Origin: Nothobranchius furzeri
Taxonomy: Eukaryota; Chordata; Actinopteri; Cyprinodontiformes; Nothobranchiidae
Assembly: GCF_043380555.1 (NCBI RefSeq)
Contig: NC_091751.1
Location: 14,665,584-14,729,583, forward strand
DNA length: 64,000 nucleotides
Direction of reading: 5' to 3'
Shown: in pieces, positions 48,814-62,245 of the stretch
Position numbering within the stretch: position 1 is the first letter of the stretch
Layout: the number at the start of each line of letters is the position of its first letter
Position numbers and translations under genes: made by a program
The notes under the pieces: generated by a model
What the model saw: the letters and a program-made list of their open reading frames with translations, nothing else
The model's database searches: none
What the model was told of the DNA's origin: nothing

Positions 48814-51800
48814 CCACATGTCAACACTGGGTCTGACAGAGGGCCTCCAGGAGAGAGGCCCAAGCAAGACGCGCCCCGAGGAGCGTCTTGCCACATGTCA
48901 ACAATGGGTCTGACTGAGGGCCTCCAGGAGAGAAGCCCAAGCAAGACGCGCCCCGAGGAGCGTCTTGTCACATGTCACTACTCGGTCTGACTGAGCGCCT
49001 CCAGGAGAGAGGCCCAAGCAAGACGTGCCCGGAGGAGCGACTTGCCACATGTCAACAATGGGTCTGACTGAGGGCCTCCAGGAGAGAAGCCCAAGCAAGA
49101 AGCGCCCCGAGGAGCGTCTTGCCACATGTCAACACTGGGTCTGACTGAGGGCCTCCATGAGAGAAGCCCAAGCAAGACGCGCCCCGAGGAGAGTCTTGCC
49201 ACATGTCAACACTGGGTCTGACAGAGGGCATCCAGGAGAGAGTCCCAAGCAATACGCGCCCCAATGAGCGTCTTGCCACATGTCACCACTGGGTCTGACT
49301 GAGCGCCTCCAGGAGAGAGGCCCAAGCAAGAAGCGCCCCGAGGAGCGTCTTGCCACGTGTCAACACTGGGTCTGATTGAGGGCCTTCTGGAGAGAGGCCC
49401 AAGCAAGACGCGCCCCGAGGGGCGTCTTGCCACATGTCAACAATGGGTCTGACTGAGGGCCTCCAGGAGAGAGGCCCAAGCAAGACGCGCCCCGAGGAGC
49501 GTCTTGCCACATGTCACTACTCGGTCTAACTGAGCGCCTCCATGAGAGAAGCCCAAGCAAGACGCGCCCCGAGGAGAGTCTTGCCACATGTCAACACTGG
49601 GTCTGACTGAGTGCCTCCATGAGAGAAGCCCCAGCAAGATGCGCCCCGAGGAGCATCTTGTCACATGTCACTACTCGGTCTGACTGAGCGCCTCCAGGAG
49701 AGAGGCCCAAGCAAGACGTGCCCCGAGGAGCGTCTTGCCACATGTCAACAATGGGTCTGACTGAGGGCCTCCAGGAGAGAAGCCCAAGCAAGACGCGCCC
49801 CGAGGAGAGTCTTGCCACATGTCAACACTGGGTCTGACAGAGGGCATCCAGGAGAGAGGCCCAAGCAATACGCGCCCCGAGGAGCGTCTTGCCACATGTC
49901 ACCACTGGGTCTGACTTAGCGCCTCCAGGAGAAAGGCCCAAGCAAGAAGCGCTCCGAGGAGCATCTTGCCACTTTTCAACACTGGGTCTGATTGAGGGCC
50001 TTCTTGAGAGAGACCCAAGCAAGACGCGCCCCGAGGAGCGTCTTGCCACATGTCAACAATGGGTCTGACTGAGGGCCTCCAGGAGAGAAGCCCAAGCAAG
50101 ACGCGCCCCGAGGATCGTCTTGCCACATGTCAGCACTCGGTCTGACTGAGCGCCTCCAGGAGAGAGGCCCAAGCAAGACGTGCCCCGAGGAGCGTCTTGC
50201 CACATGTCAACACTGGGTCTGACTGAGCGCCTCCAGGAGAGAGGCCCAAGCAAGACGCGCCCGGACGAGCGTCTTGCCACATGTCAGCACTGGGTCTGAC
50301 TGAGGGCCTCCAGGAGAGAGGCCCAAGCAAGACGCGCCCCGAGGAGCATCTTGACACATGTCTCCTCTGGGTCTGACTGAGCGCCTCCAGGAGAGAGGCC
50401 CAAGCAAGACATGCCCCGAGGAGCGTCTTGCCACATGTCAACACTGGGTCTGACTGAGTGCCTCCATGAGAGAAGCCCCAGCAAGACGCGCCCCGAGGAG
50501 CATCTTGCCACATGTCAACACTGGGTCTGACTGAGAACCTCCAGGAGAGAGGCCCAAGCAAGACGCGCCGCGAGGAGCGTCTTGCCACATGTCAACACTG
50601 GGTCTGACTGAGCGCCTCCAGGAGAGAGGCCCAAGCAAGACGCGCCCCGAGGAGCGTCTTGTCACATGTCACTACTCGGTCTGACTGAGCACCTCCAGGA
50701 GAGAGGCCCAAGCAAGACGTGCCCCGTGGAGCGTCTTGCCACATGTCAACAATGGGTCTGACTGAGGGCCTCCAGGAGAGAAGCCCAAGCAGGAAGCGCC
50801 CCGAGGAGCGTCTTGCCACATGTCAACACTGGGTCTGACTGAGGGCCTCCATGAGAGAAGCCCAAGCAAGACGCGCCCCGAGGAGAGTCTTGCCACATGT
50901 CAACACTGGGTCTGACAGAGGGCATCCAGGAGAGAGTCCCAAGCAATACGCGCCCCAAGGAGCGTCTTGCCACATGTCACCACTGGGTCTGACTGAGCGC
51001 CTCCAGGAGAGAGGCCCAAGCAAGAAGCGCCCCGAGGAGCGTCTTGCCTCGTGTCAACACTGGGTCTGATTGAGGGCCTTCTGGAGAGAGGCCCAAGCTA
51101 GACGCGCCCCGAGGGGCGTCTTGCCACATGTCAACAATGGGTCTGACTGAGGGCCTCCAGGAGAGAGGCCCAAGCAAGATGCGCCCCGAGGAGCGTCTTG
51201 CCACATGTCACTACTCGGTCTAACTGAGCGCCTCCAGGAGAGAGGTCCAAGCAAGATGCGCCCCGAGGAGCGTCTTGCCACATGTCACTACTCGGTCAGA
51301 CTGAGCGCCTCCAGGAGAGAGGCCCAAGCAAGACGTGCCCCGAGGAGCGTCTTGCCACATGTCAACAAAGGGTCGGACTGAGGGCCTCCAGGAGAGAAGC
51401 CCAAGCAAGACGCGCCCCGAGGAGCGTCTTGCCACATGTCAACACTGGGTCTGACTGAGCGCCTCCAGGAGAGAAGCCCAAGCAAGACGCGCTCCGAGGA
51501 GCGTCTTGCCACATGTCAGCACTCAGTCTGACTGAGCGCCTCCAGGAGAGAGGCCCAAGCAAGACGCGCCCCGAGGAGCGTCTTCCCACATGTCAGCACT
51601 GGGTCTGACTGAACGCCTCCAGGAGAGAGGCCCAAGCAAGACGCGCCCCGAGGAGCATCTTGACACATGTCTCCTCTGGGTCTGAATGAGCACCTCCAGG
51701 AGAGAGGCCCAAGCAAGACGTGCCCCGAGGAGCGTCTTGCCACATGTCAACACTGGGTCTGACTGAGTGCCTCCATGAGAGAAGCCCCAGCAAGACGCGC

Positions 51801-54800
51801 CCCGAGGAGCATCTTGCCACATGTCAACACTGGGTCTGACTGAGAACCTCCAGGAGAGAGGCCCAAGCAAGACGTGCCCCGAGGAGCGTCTTGCCACATG
51901 TCAACACTGGGTCTGACTGAGTGCTTCCATGAGAGAAGCCCGAGCAAGACGCGCCCCGATGAGCATCATGCCACATGTCAACACTGGGTCTGACTGAGAA
52001 CCTCCAGGAGAGAGGCCCAAGCAAGACGCGCCGCGAGGCGCGTCTTGCCACATGTCAACACTGGGTCTGACTGAGCGCCTCCAGGAGAGAGGCCCAAGCA
52101 AGACGCGCCCCGAGGAGCGTCTTGCCACATGTCAACAATGGGTCTGACTGAGGGCCTCTAGGAGAGAAGCCCAAGCAAGAAGCGCCCCGAGGAGAGTCTT
52201 GCCACATGTCAACACTGGGTCTGACAGAGGGCATCCAGGAGAGAAGCCCAAGCAATACGCGCCCCGAGGAGCGTCTTGCCACATGTCACCACTGGGTCTG
52301 ACTGAGCGCCTCCAGGAGAAAGGCCCAAGCAAGACGCGCCCGGACGAGCGTCTTGCCACATGTAAGCACTGGGTCTGACTGAGCGCCTCCAGGAGAGAGG
52401 CCCAAGCAAGACGTGCCCCGAGGAGCATCTTGACACATGTCTCCTCTGGGTCTGACTGAGCGCCTCCAGGAGAGAGGCCCAAGCAAGACGTGCCCCGAGG
52501 AGCGTCTTGCCACATGTCAACACTGGGTCTGACTGAGTGCCTCCATGAGAGAAGCCCCAGCAGGACGCGCCCCGAGGAGCATCTTGCCACATGTCAACAC
52601 TGGGTCTGACTGAGAACCTCCAGGAGAGAGGCCCAAGCAAGACGCGCCGCGAGGAGCGTCTTGCCACATGTCAACACTGGGTCTGACTGAGCGCCTCCAG
52701 GAGAGAGGCCCAAGCAAGACGCGCCCCGAGGAGCGTCTTGTCACATGTCACTACTCGGTCTGACTGAGCGCCTCCAGGAGAGAGGCCCAAGCAAGACGTG
52801 CCCCGAGGAGCGTCTTGCCACATGTCAACAATGGGTCTGACTGAGGGCCTCCAGGAGAGAAGCCCAAGCAAGAAGCGCCCCGAGGAGCGTCTTGCCACAT
52901 GTCAACACTGGGTCTGACTGAGGGCCTCCATGAGAGAAGCCCAAGCAAGATGCGCCCCGAGGAGAGTCTTGCCACATGTCAACACTGGGTCTGACAGAGG
53001 GCATCCAGGAGAGAGGCCCAAGCAATACGCGCCCCAAGGAGCGTCTTGCCACATGTCACCACTGGGTCTGACTGAGCACCTCCAGGAGAGAGGCCCAAGC
53101 AAGAAGCGCCCCGAGGAGCGTCTTGCCACGTGTCAACACTGGGTCTGATTGAGGGCCTTCTGGAGAGAGGCCCAAGCAAGACGCGCCCCGAGGGGCGTCT
53201 TCCCACATGTCAACAATGGGTCTGACTGAGGGCCTCCGGGAGAGAACCCCAAGCAAGACGCGCCCCGAGGAGCTTCTTGCCACATGTCAGCACTCGGTCT
53301 GACTGAGCGCCTCCAGGAGAGAGGCCAAAGCAAGACGCGCCCCGAGGAGCGTCTTGACACATGACAACACTGGGTCTGACAGAGGGCCTCCATGAGAGAG
53401 GCCCAAGCAAGACGCGCCCCGAGGAGCGTCTTGCCACGTGTCAACACTGGGTCTGACTTAGCGCCTCCAGGAGAGAGGCCCAAGCAAGACCCCCCCCCCC
53501 CCCCCCCCCCCGAGGAGCGTCTTGCCACGTGTCACCACTGGGTCTTACTGAGCTCCTCCAGGAGAGAGGCCCCAGCAAAACGCGCCCCGAGGAGCGTCTT
53601 GCCTTATGTCAGCACTCGGTCTGACTGAGCGCCTCCAGGAGAGAGGCCCAAGCAAGACGCGCCCCAAGGAGCGTCTTGCCACATGTCAACAATGGGTCTG
53701 ACTGAGGGCCTCCAGGAGAGAAGCCCAAGCAAGACGCGCCCCGAGGAGCGTCTTGCCACATGTCAACACTGGGTCTGACAGAGGGCATCCAGGAGAGAGG
53801 CCCAAGCAATACGCGCCCCAATGAGCGTCTTGCCACATGTCAACAATGGGTCTGACTGAGGGCCTCCAGGAGAGAAGCCCAAGCAAGAAGCGCCCCGAGG
53901 AGCTTCTTGCCACATGTCAGCACTCGGTCTGACTGAGGGCCTCCATGAGAGAAGCCCAAGCAAGACGGGCCCCGAGGAGAGTCTTGCCACATGTCAACAC
54001 TCGGTCTGACAGAGGGCATCGAGGAGAGAGGCCCAAGCAAGACACACCCCGAGGAGTGTCTTGCCACATGTCACCACTGGGTCTGACTGAGCGCCTCCAG
54101 GAGAGAGGCCCAAGCAAGACGCGCCCCGAGGAGCGTCTTGTCACATGTCAACACTGGGTCTTTCTGAGCGCCTCCAGGAGAGAAGCCCAAGCAAGACGCG
54201 CTCCGAGGAGCGTCTTTCCACATGTCAGCACTCGGTCTGACTGAGCGCCTCCAGGAGAGAGGCCCAAGCAAGATGCGCCCCGAGGAGCGTCTTGCCAAGT
54301 GTCACCACTGGGTCTGACTGAGCGCCTCCAGGAGAGAGGCCGAAGCAAGACGCGCCCCGAGGAGCGTCTTGCCACGTGTCACCACTGGGTCTGATGGAGC
54401 GCCTCCAGGAGAGAGGCCCCAGCAAGACGCGCCCCGAGGAGCGTCAGGCCACATGTCACTACTCAGTCTGACTGAGCGCCTCCAGGAGAGAGGCCCAAGC
54501 AAGACGTGCCCCGAGGAGCGTCTTGCCACATGTCAACACTGGGTCTGACTGAGCGCCTCCAGGAGAGAGGCCCAAGCAAGACGCGCCCGGAGGAGCGTCT
54601 TGCCACATGTCAGCACTGGGTCTGACTAAGCGCCTCCAGGAGAGAGGCCCAAGCAGGACGCGCCCCGAGGAGCGTCTTGCCACATGTCAACAATGGGTCT
54701 GACTGAGGGCCTCCAGGAGAGAGGCCCAAGCAAGATGAGCCCGGAGGAGCGTCTTGCCACATGTCAACACTGGGTCTGAAAGAGGGCCTCCAGGAGTGAG

Positions 54801-57800
54801 GCCCAAGCAAGACGCGCCCCGAGGAGCGTCTTGCCACATGTCACCTCTGGTTCTGACTGAGCGCCTCCAGGAGAGAGGCCCAAGCAAGATGAGCCCGGAG
54901 GAGTGTCTTGCCACATGTCAACAATGGGTCTGACTGAGGGCCTCCAGGAGAGAAGCCCAAGCAACACGCGGCTCGAGGAGCGTCTTGCCACATGTCAGCA
55001 CTCGGTTTGACTGAGTGCCTCCAGGAGAGAGGCCCAAGCAAGACGCGCCCCGAGGAGCGTCTTGCCACATGTCAATAATGGGTCTGACTGAGGGCCTCCA
55101 GGAGAGAAGCCCAAGCAAGACGCGCCCCGAGGAGCGTCTTGACACATGTCAACACTGGGTCTGAAAGAGGGCCTCCAGGAGAGAGGCCCAAGCAAGACGT
55201 GCCCCGAGGAGTGTCTTGCCACATGTCACCACTTGGTCTGACTGAGCGCCTCCAGGAGAGAGGCCAATGCAAGACGCGCCCCGAGGAGCGTCTTGACACA
55301 TGTCAACACTGGGTCTGACAGAGGGCCTCCATGAGAGAGGCCCAAGCAAGACGCGCCCCGAGGAGTGTCTTGCCACATGTCAACACTGGGTCTGACTGAG
55401 CGCCTCCAGGAGAGAGGCCCAAGCAAGACGCGCCCCGAGGAGCGTCTTGCCACATGTCAACAATGGGTCTTACTGAGGGCCTCCAGGAGAGAAGACCAAG
55501 CAAGACGCGCCCCGAGGAGCTTCTTGCCACAGTACTCAGCACTGGGTCTGACTGAGCGCCTCCAGGAGAGAGGCCAATGCAAGACGCGCCCCGAGGAGCG
55601 TCTTGACACATGTCAACACTGGGTCTGACTGAGCGCCTCCAGGAGAGAGGCCCAAGCAAGACGCGCCCCGAGGAGCGTCTTGCCACGTGTCAACACTGGG
55701 TCTGATTGAGGGCCTTCTGGAGAGAGGCCCAAGCAAGACGCGCCCCGAGGAGCGTCTTGCCACATGTCAACAATGGTTCTTACTGAGGGCCTCCAGCAGA
55801 GAAGCCCAAGCAAGACGCGCCCCGAGGAGCTTCTTGCCACATGTCAGCACTCGCTCTGACTGAGCGCCTCCAGGAGAGAGGCCAAAGCAAGACGCCCCCC
55901 GAGGAGCGTCTTGACACATGTCAACACTGGGTCTGACAGAGGGCCTCCATGAGAGAGTCCCAAGCAAGACGCGCCCCGAGGAGTGTCTTGCCAAATGTCA
56001 ACACTGGGTCTGACAGAGCGCCTCAGGGAGAGAGGTCCAAGCAAGACGCGCCCCGAGGAGTGTCTTGACACATGTCAACACTGGGTCTGACTGAGTGCCT
56101 CCATGAGAGAAGCCCCAGCAAGACGCGCCCCGAGGAGCGTCTTGCCACATGTCACTACTCGGTCTGTTTGAGCGCCTCCAGGAGAGAAGCCCAAGCAAGA
56201 CGTGCCCCGAGGAGCGTCTTGCCACATGTCAACAATGGGTCTGACTAAGGGCCTCCAGGAGAGAAGCCCAAGCAAGACGCGCCCCGAGGAGCGTCTTGCC
56301 ACATGTCAACACTGGGTCTGACTGAGCGCCTCCAGGAGAGAGGCCCAAGCAAGACACGCCCCGAGGAGCGTCTTGACACATGTCAACACTGGGTCTGACT
56401 GAGGGCCTCCATGAGAGAAGCCCAAGCAAGACGTGCCCCGAGGAGAGTCTTGCCACATGTCAACACTCGGTCTGACAGATGGCATCCAGGAGAGAGGCCC
56501 AAGCAATACGCGCCCCGAGGAGCGTCTTGCCACATGTCACCACTGGGTCTGACTGAGCGCCTCCAGGAGAGAGGCCCAACCAAGACGCGCCCCGAGGAGT
56601 GTCTTGCCACATGTCACCACTGGGTCTGACTGAGCGCCTCCAGGAGAGAGGCCCAAGCAAGACGCGCCCCGAGGAGCGTCTTGTCACATGTCAACACTGG
56701 GTCTTTCTGAGCGCCTCCAGGAGAGAAGCCCAAGCAAGACGCGCCCCGAGGAGCGTCTTTCCACATGTCAGCACTCAGTCTGACTGAGGGCCTCCAGGAG
56801 AGAGGCCCAAGCAAGACGCGCCCCGAGGAGTGTCTTGCCACATGTCACCACTGGGTCTGACTGAGCGCCTCCAGGAGAGAGGCCCAAGCAAGACGCGCCC
56901 CGAGGAGCGTCTTGTCACATGTCAACACTGGGTCTTTCTGAGCGCCTCCAGGAGAGAAGCCCAAGCAAGACGCGCCCCGAGGAGCGTCTTGCCACATGCC
57001 AACACTGGGTCTGACAGAGGGCTTCCAGGAGAGTTGCCCAAGCAAGACGCGCCCCGAGGAGTGTCTTGCCACATGTCACCACTGGGTCTGACTGAGCATC
57101 TCAAGGAGAGAGGCCCAAGCAAGACGCGCCCCGAGGAGCGTCTTGTCACATGTCAACACTGGGTCTTTCTGAGCGCCTCCAGGAGAGAAGCCCAAGCAAG
57201 ACGCGCCCCGAGGAGCGTCTTTCCACATGTCAGCACTCGGTCTGAATGAGCGCCTGCAGGAGAGAGGTCCAAGCAAGACGCGCCCCGAGGAGCGTCTTGC
57301 CACATGTCACTACTCGGTCTGACTGAGCGCCTCCAGGAGAGAGGCCCAAGAAAGACGCGCCCTGAGGAGCGTCTTGCCACATGTCAACAATGGGTCTCAC
57401 TGAGGGCCTCCAGGAGAGAAGCCCAAGCAACACGCGCCCCGAGGAGCGTCTTGCCACATGTCAACAATGGGTATGACTGAGGGCCTCCAGGAGAGAATCC
57501 CAAGCAAGACGCGCCCCGAGGAGCGTCTTGACACATTTCAACACTGGGTCTGACAGAGGGTCTCCAGGAGAGAGGCCAAAGCAAGACGCGCCCCGAGGAG
57601 CGTCTTGACACATGTCAACACTGGGTCTGACAGAGGGCCCCCATGAGAGAGGCCCAAGCAAGACGCGCCCCGAGGAGTGTCTTGCCACATGTCAACACTG
57701 GGTCTGACTGAGCGCCTCCAGGAGAGAGGCCCAAGCAAGACGCGCCCCGAGGAGCGTCTTGCCACGTGTCAACACTGGGTCTGACTGAGTGCCTCCAGGA

Positions 57801-59357
57801 GAGAGGCCCAAGCAAGATGCGCCCCGAGGAGCGTCTTGCCACGTGTCACCACTGGGTCTGACTGAGCGCCTCCAGGAGAGAGGCCCAAGCAAGATGCGCC
57901 CTGAGGAGCGTCTTGCCACGTGTCACCACTGGGTCTGATTGAGCGCCTCCAGGAGAGAGGCCCCAGCAAGACGCGCCCCGAGGAGCATCTTGCCTTATGT
58001 CAGCACTCGGTCTGACTGAGGGCCTCCAGGAGAGAGGCCCAAGCAAGACGCGCCCCGAGGAGCGTCTTGCGACATGTCACTACTCGGTCTAACTGAGCGC
58101 CTCCAGGAGAGAGGTCCAAGCAAGACGCGCCCCGAGGATCGTCTTGCCACATGTCACTACTCGGTCTGACTGAGCGCCTCCAGGAGAGAGGCCCAAGCAA
58201 AACGCGCCCCGAGGAGCGTCTTGCCACATGTCAACACTGGGTCTGATTGAGGGCCTTCTGGAGAGAGGCCCAAGCAAGACGCGCCCCGAGGAGCGTCTTG
58301 CCACATGTCAACAATGGGTCTTACTGAGGGCCTCCAGGAGAGAGGCCCAAGCAAGATGCGCCCGGAGGAGCGTCTTGCCACATGTCAACACTGGGTCTGA
58401 CAGAGGGCCTCCAGGAGAGAGGCCCAAGCAAGACACGCCCCGAGGAGCGTCTTTCCACATGTCACCTCTGGTTCTGACTGAGCGCCTTCAGGAGAGAGGA
58501 CCAAGCAAGACGCGCCCCGAGGAGCGTCTTGCCACATGTCAACAATGGGTCTGACTGAGGGCCTCCAGGAAAGAAGCCCAAGCAACACGCGCCCCGAGGA
58601 GCGTCTTGCCACGTGTCAACAATGGGTTTGACTGAGGGCCTCCAGGAGAGAGGCCCAAGCAAGACGCGCCCCGAGGAGTGTCTTGCCACATGTCACCACT
58701 GGGTCTGACTGAGCGCCTCCAGGAGAGAGGCCCAAGCAAGACGCACCCCGAGGAGCGTCAGGCCACATGTCACTACTCAGTCTGACTGAGCGCCTCCAGG
58801 AGAGAGGCCCAAGCAAGGCGCGCCCCGAGGAGCGTCTTGCCACGTGTCAACACTGGGTCTGATTGAGGGCCTTCTGGAGAGAGGCCCAAGCAAGACGCGC
58901 CACGAGGAGCGTCTTGCCACATGTCAACAATGGGTCTTACTGAGGGCCTCCAGGACAGAAGCCCAAGCAAGACGCGCCCCGAGGAGTTTCTTGCCACATG
59001 TCAGCACTCGGTCTGACTGAGCGCCTCCAGGAGAGAGGCCAAAGCAAGACGCGCCCCGAGGAGCGTCTTGACACATGTCAACACTGGGTCTGACAGAGGT
59101 CCTCCATGAGAGAGGCCCAAGCAAGACGCGCCCCGAGGAGTGTCTTGCCACATTTCAACACCGGGTCCGACTGAGCGCCTCCAGGAGAGAGGCCCAAGCA
59201 AGATGCGCCCCGAGGAGCTTCTTGCCACGTGTCACCACTGGGTCTGACTGAGCACCTCCAGGAGAGAGGCCCAAGCAAGACGCGCCCCGAGGAGCGTCTT
59301 GCCACGTGTCACAACTGGGTCTGATTGAGCGCCTCCAGGAGAGAGGCCCCAGCAAGA
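48814..59357 (-). repeat. 77-bp minisatellite array A3 (about 137 units, inverted)
   Basis: These are minus-strand units. The part next to cassette 3 matches the start of A2 inverted. The part from about 54530 down to 48900 matches A1 from 10868 to about 16494 inverted (coordinate sum 65392 at the cassette 2 end). Only the last unit or so beside cassette 2 matches the end of A1. A3 thus lacks the long middle and end of A1. Confidence 0.94.
53490..53511 (-). repeat. Poly-C tract in A3 (22 C; poly-G on minus)
   Basis: This is the inverted homologue of the 17-G and 27-G tracts at 11886 and 42878. Confidence 0.9.
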
Positions 59358-59911
59358 CCGGTCAGGCCTGCAGTGTACACATCAGAGACATGATGTTCTT
59401 TCACAGAACTGAGGTTGTTCATTACTAAATGACTTTTACAGGAAGATTGTTATTATACTATTCAACAGGTTGATCATAATAATGTGTATTAAACCCACAA
59501 CCTAGCACTGAGGACAGAGGGACTTTATATAAATTAGTACTTAATGGAAACGATACATAATGATACATAAGAGCCATGTCATACATTCAGCCTAGGAATA
59601 GTAGCATTGTGCACTATTAAAAATATACACATCAATTGCTCGAATCCCATTGTTGCAAAGTAAAACTCTAATAAAACTCTAGTCTGACATCAACAGAGAA
59701 GACTTAGTGTATTTACTACAAATACAGCATTAGGATTTCGAGTGGACCGTGCACCTTGTGAACCATCAGAGGCTTATGACGCAACATATCTTCCAGTTGC
59801 TATTAGACAAGTTATAATTCTCGACCACTTTTCGGAACTGGTTTCTTGGGTCCGTGAGTAAATGCCAAATGAGATGATAGTCCTTAAGTAAGTTCCTGGC
59901 GATCCCATGTC
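59358..59911 (+). repeat. Cassette 3 inverted-repeat arm (equivalent of the copy 1 right arm)
   Basis: A 554-bp arm pairing with 61407-61960. A single visible change, ATTTACTACAAA against ATGTACTACAAA near 59712, distinguishes it from copy 2. No gene is seen. Confidence 0.9.
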
Positions 59912-60097
59912 ACGCTCTTGCCCATCAGCCGGTGAACGCTGAGACGGAACTCGATGAGAGCGATGTATTTTTTAAGTGCTCCGAATGTACTTCTAACAAG
60001 CGTGCGATTCACTTCGTAAGTAAACCGCAGCTGCAGCTGATTCAAACAGTCGAGCCAACTTTCTACATCACAATATTCGTTTTGTAGTTAGTCGAGT

Positions 60098-60376
60098 TAC
60101 CTTTTGTGTGGCGCATGCACGGGTCGTTAGCGTCCAGCTCCCAGCTTAGAGAGTCCTGTATTGACACAGACGTCAATACATCTCGATGTCATGCAACACA
60201 CAAAGTCTGTCGCATACAGGTGGGTTAACACAGGTACGATACCTTTTGTGTGGCGCATGCACGGGTCGTTAGCGTCCAGCTCCCGGCTTATAGAGAGTCC
60301 TGTATTGACACAGACGTCAATACATCTCGATGTCATGCAACACACAAAGTCTGTCGCATACAGGTGGGTTAACACA
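60098..60376 (-). repeat. 144-bp tandem duplication, copy 3
   Basis: This is the inverted equivalent of 36167-36445. Confidence 0.88.
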
Positions 60377-60432
60377 CATGTATGATGTGTGCAATGGCAC
60401 GCCCGTTTACAATGGGACACGACGATGATCAT
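60127..60432 (-). CDS. Cysteine-rich 101-codon frame, copy 3
   Basis: This is the same frame as at 36111 and 46655, with His at residue 13 and a further Arg to His change at residue 17. Coding status is doubtful. Confidence 0.22.
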   Translation of the reverse strand: MIIVVSHCKRACHCTHHTCVLTHLYATDFVCCMTSRCIDVCVNTGLSISRELDANDPCMRHTKGIVPVLTHLYATDFVCCMTSRCIDVCVNTGLSKLGAGR

Positions 60433-60790
60433 TGTTAACCAAACTCTTGTTTCTCACGACAGGTGATAGCGTTGTCTCCTGCTCCTGGTCTTCGTGCACA
60501 GAGGGTGTTGTAATGTGCTCGTCATAGTCGCGATCGTTGTCACTCGAATCCGTTGTTCTCACGACAGGTGGTAGCGTTGTCTCCTGCATGTTGTCTTCGC
60601 GTGCGGCAAGCGTTGTGCTGTGCTCGTTATAGTGGTTGTCTTCGTACAAAGGGGGTGTTGAATACTCCTTCGCGAGTAGTCTAGGAGGTGGTGTGATGGG
60701 ACGTATCTCAGAGGCGTTATGTGAGCGTACCACCATGGCCTGAGCAACTGCGACTACTGAGAGTACACCCAGTACAGACAGCGAGATCAT
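60407..60790 (-). CDS. Secreted Thr/Pro/acidic repeat protein, copy 3 (127 aa)
   Basis: The frame starts at the ATG read from 60790 and ends at 60407. The predicted protein is identical to copy 1: signal peptide 1-18, two 25-residue blocks, two N-glycosylation sequons and no membrane anchor. TATA box at 60859-60866. Identity between copies 1 and 3, with copy 2 differing, fits recent amplification of the whole macrosatellite rather than proven selection. Confidence 0.58.
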   Translation of the reverse strand: MISLSVLGVLSVVAVAQAMVVRSHNASEIRPITPPPRLLAKEYSTPPLYEDNHYNEHSTTLAAREDNMQETTLPPVVRTTDSSDNDRDYDEHITTPSVHEDQEQETTLSPVVRNKSLVNNDHRRVPL

Positions 60791-60858
60791 TTTTTTTCTT
60801 GGGTGTTGTACGTGTGGGTACAGCCGCTTTAATGGCAGTGAGAGCAAGTGGTCAAATG

Positions 60859-60866
60859 TATTTATA
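60859..60866 (-). promoter_or_regulatory. TATA box, copy 3
   Basis: TATAAATA on minus, conserved in position relative to the ATG. Confidence 0.58.
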
Positions 60867-60926
60867 GGTCACTAGCAGAAAATAAGGCACGTGGTCAGAG
60901 TGTAATCGTAACCACCGTAGCTCTTG

Positions 60927-61406
60927 TCATAATTTAATATATATAGAAATCAGAAACGGGCATGTCAGGATAGACATCGCGAGTGATAATGCGGCCAGTA
61001 TCTGTGTGCGCTTGAGAGCACCTTGTTGTTCTACTGTGGTGCCCACGCCGCCGGGTCTGTAAATGTCATCGACCTTCTTTATATACGCATACGCTAAAGA
61101 CTGTATATTCTCTATGGATTTGAACAAGTCCTTTGTTTCGAGTAACGCTTGAGCTGTCTCGAGCGTGATGTTGTGAGTGTACGCCAGTGTTTCGCGTGCA
61201 CCGAGGTCCGAAAGGGCGTGCGCTACAACTATTAACCTTGGTTTGGGAGTGTGGCGAAACGCTCGCTCCACTGTAATGGGCAGATGCAATGTTATCACCT
61301 GGTACGTTTCGTTAGTCGGGTCGTAACACACCGGTCCGTGACACGGACCGTCACATTGTATGGGGCACAGAAAGGACAACACGCCTCCGACCGTGACTTC
61401 GCACTC
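60927..61406 (-). CDS. 3' fragment of a Cys-rich membrane-protein gene, copy 3
   Basis: This is the inverted equivalent of 35137-35616 and is identical in protein from the GTG equivalent. It is cut at the arm boundary (61406/61407), as in the other two copies. Confidence 0.48.
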   Translation of the reverse strand, partial: ECEVTVGGVLSFLCPIQCDGPCHGPVCYDPTNETYQVITLHLPITVERAFRHTPKPRLIVVAHALSDLGARETLAYTHNITLETAQALLETKDLFKSIENIQSLAYAYIKKVDDIYRPGGVGTTVEQQGALKRTQILAALSLAMSILTCPFLISIYIKL

Positions 61407-61960
61407 GACATGGGATCGCCATGAACTTACTTAAGGACTATCATCTCATTTGGCATTTACTCACGGACCCAAGAAACCAGTTCCGAAAAATGGTCGAGAA
61501 TTATAACTTGTCTAATAGCAACTGGAAGATATGTTGCGTCATAAGCCTCTGATGGTTCACAAGGTGCACGGTCCACTCAAAATCCTAATGCTGTATTTGT
61601 AGTACATACACTAAGACTTCTCTGTTAATGTCAGACTAGAGTTTTATTAGAGTTTTACTTTGCAACAATGGGATTCGAGCAATTGATGTGTATATTTTTA
61701 ATAGTGCACAATGCTACTATTCCTAGGCTGAATGTATGACATGGCTCTTATGTATCATTATGTATCGTTTCCATTAAGTACTAATTTAAATAAGGTCCCT
61801 CTGTCCTCAGTGCTAGGTTGTGGGTTTAATACACATTATTATGATCAACCTGGTGAATAGTATAATAACAATATTCCTGTAAAAGTCATTTAGTAATGAA
61901 CAACCTCAGTTCTGTGAAAGAACATCATGTCTCTGATGTGTACACTAGAGGCCTTACCGG
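61407..61960 (-). repeat. Cassette 3 inverted-repeat arm (equivalent of the copy 1 left arm)
   Basis: A 554-bp arm ending ACCGG at 61960 and pairing with 59358-59911. Confidence 0.9.
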
Positions 61961-61976
61961 GGTTTGCACGCAAGGG

Positions 61977-62245
<269 letters not shown>
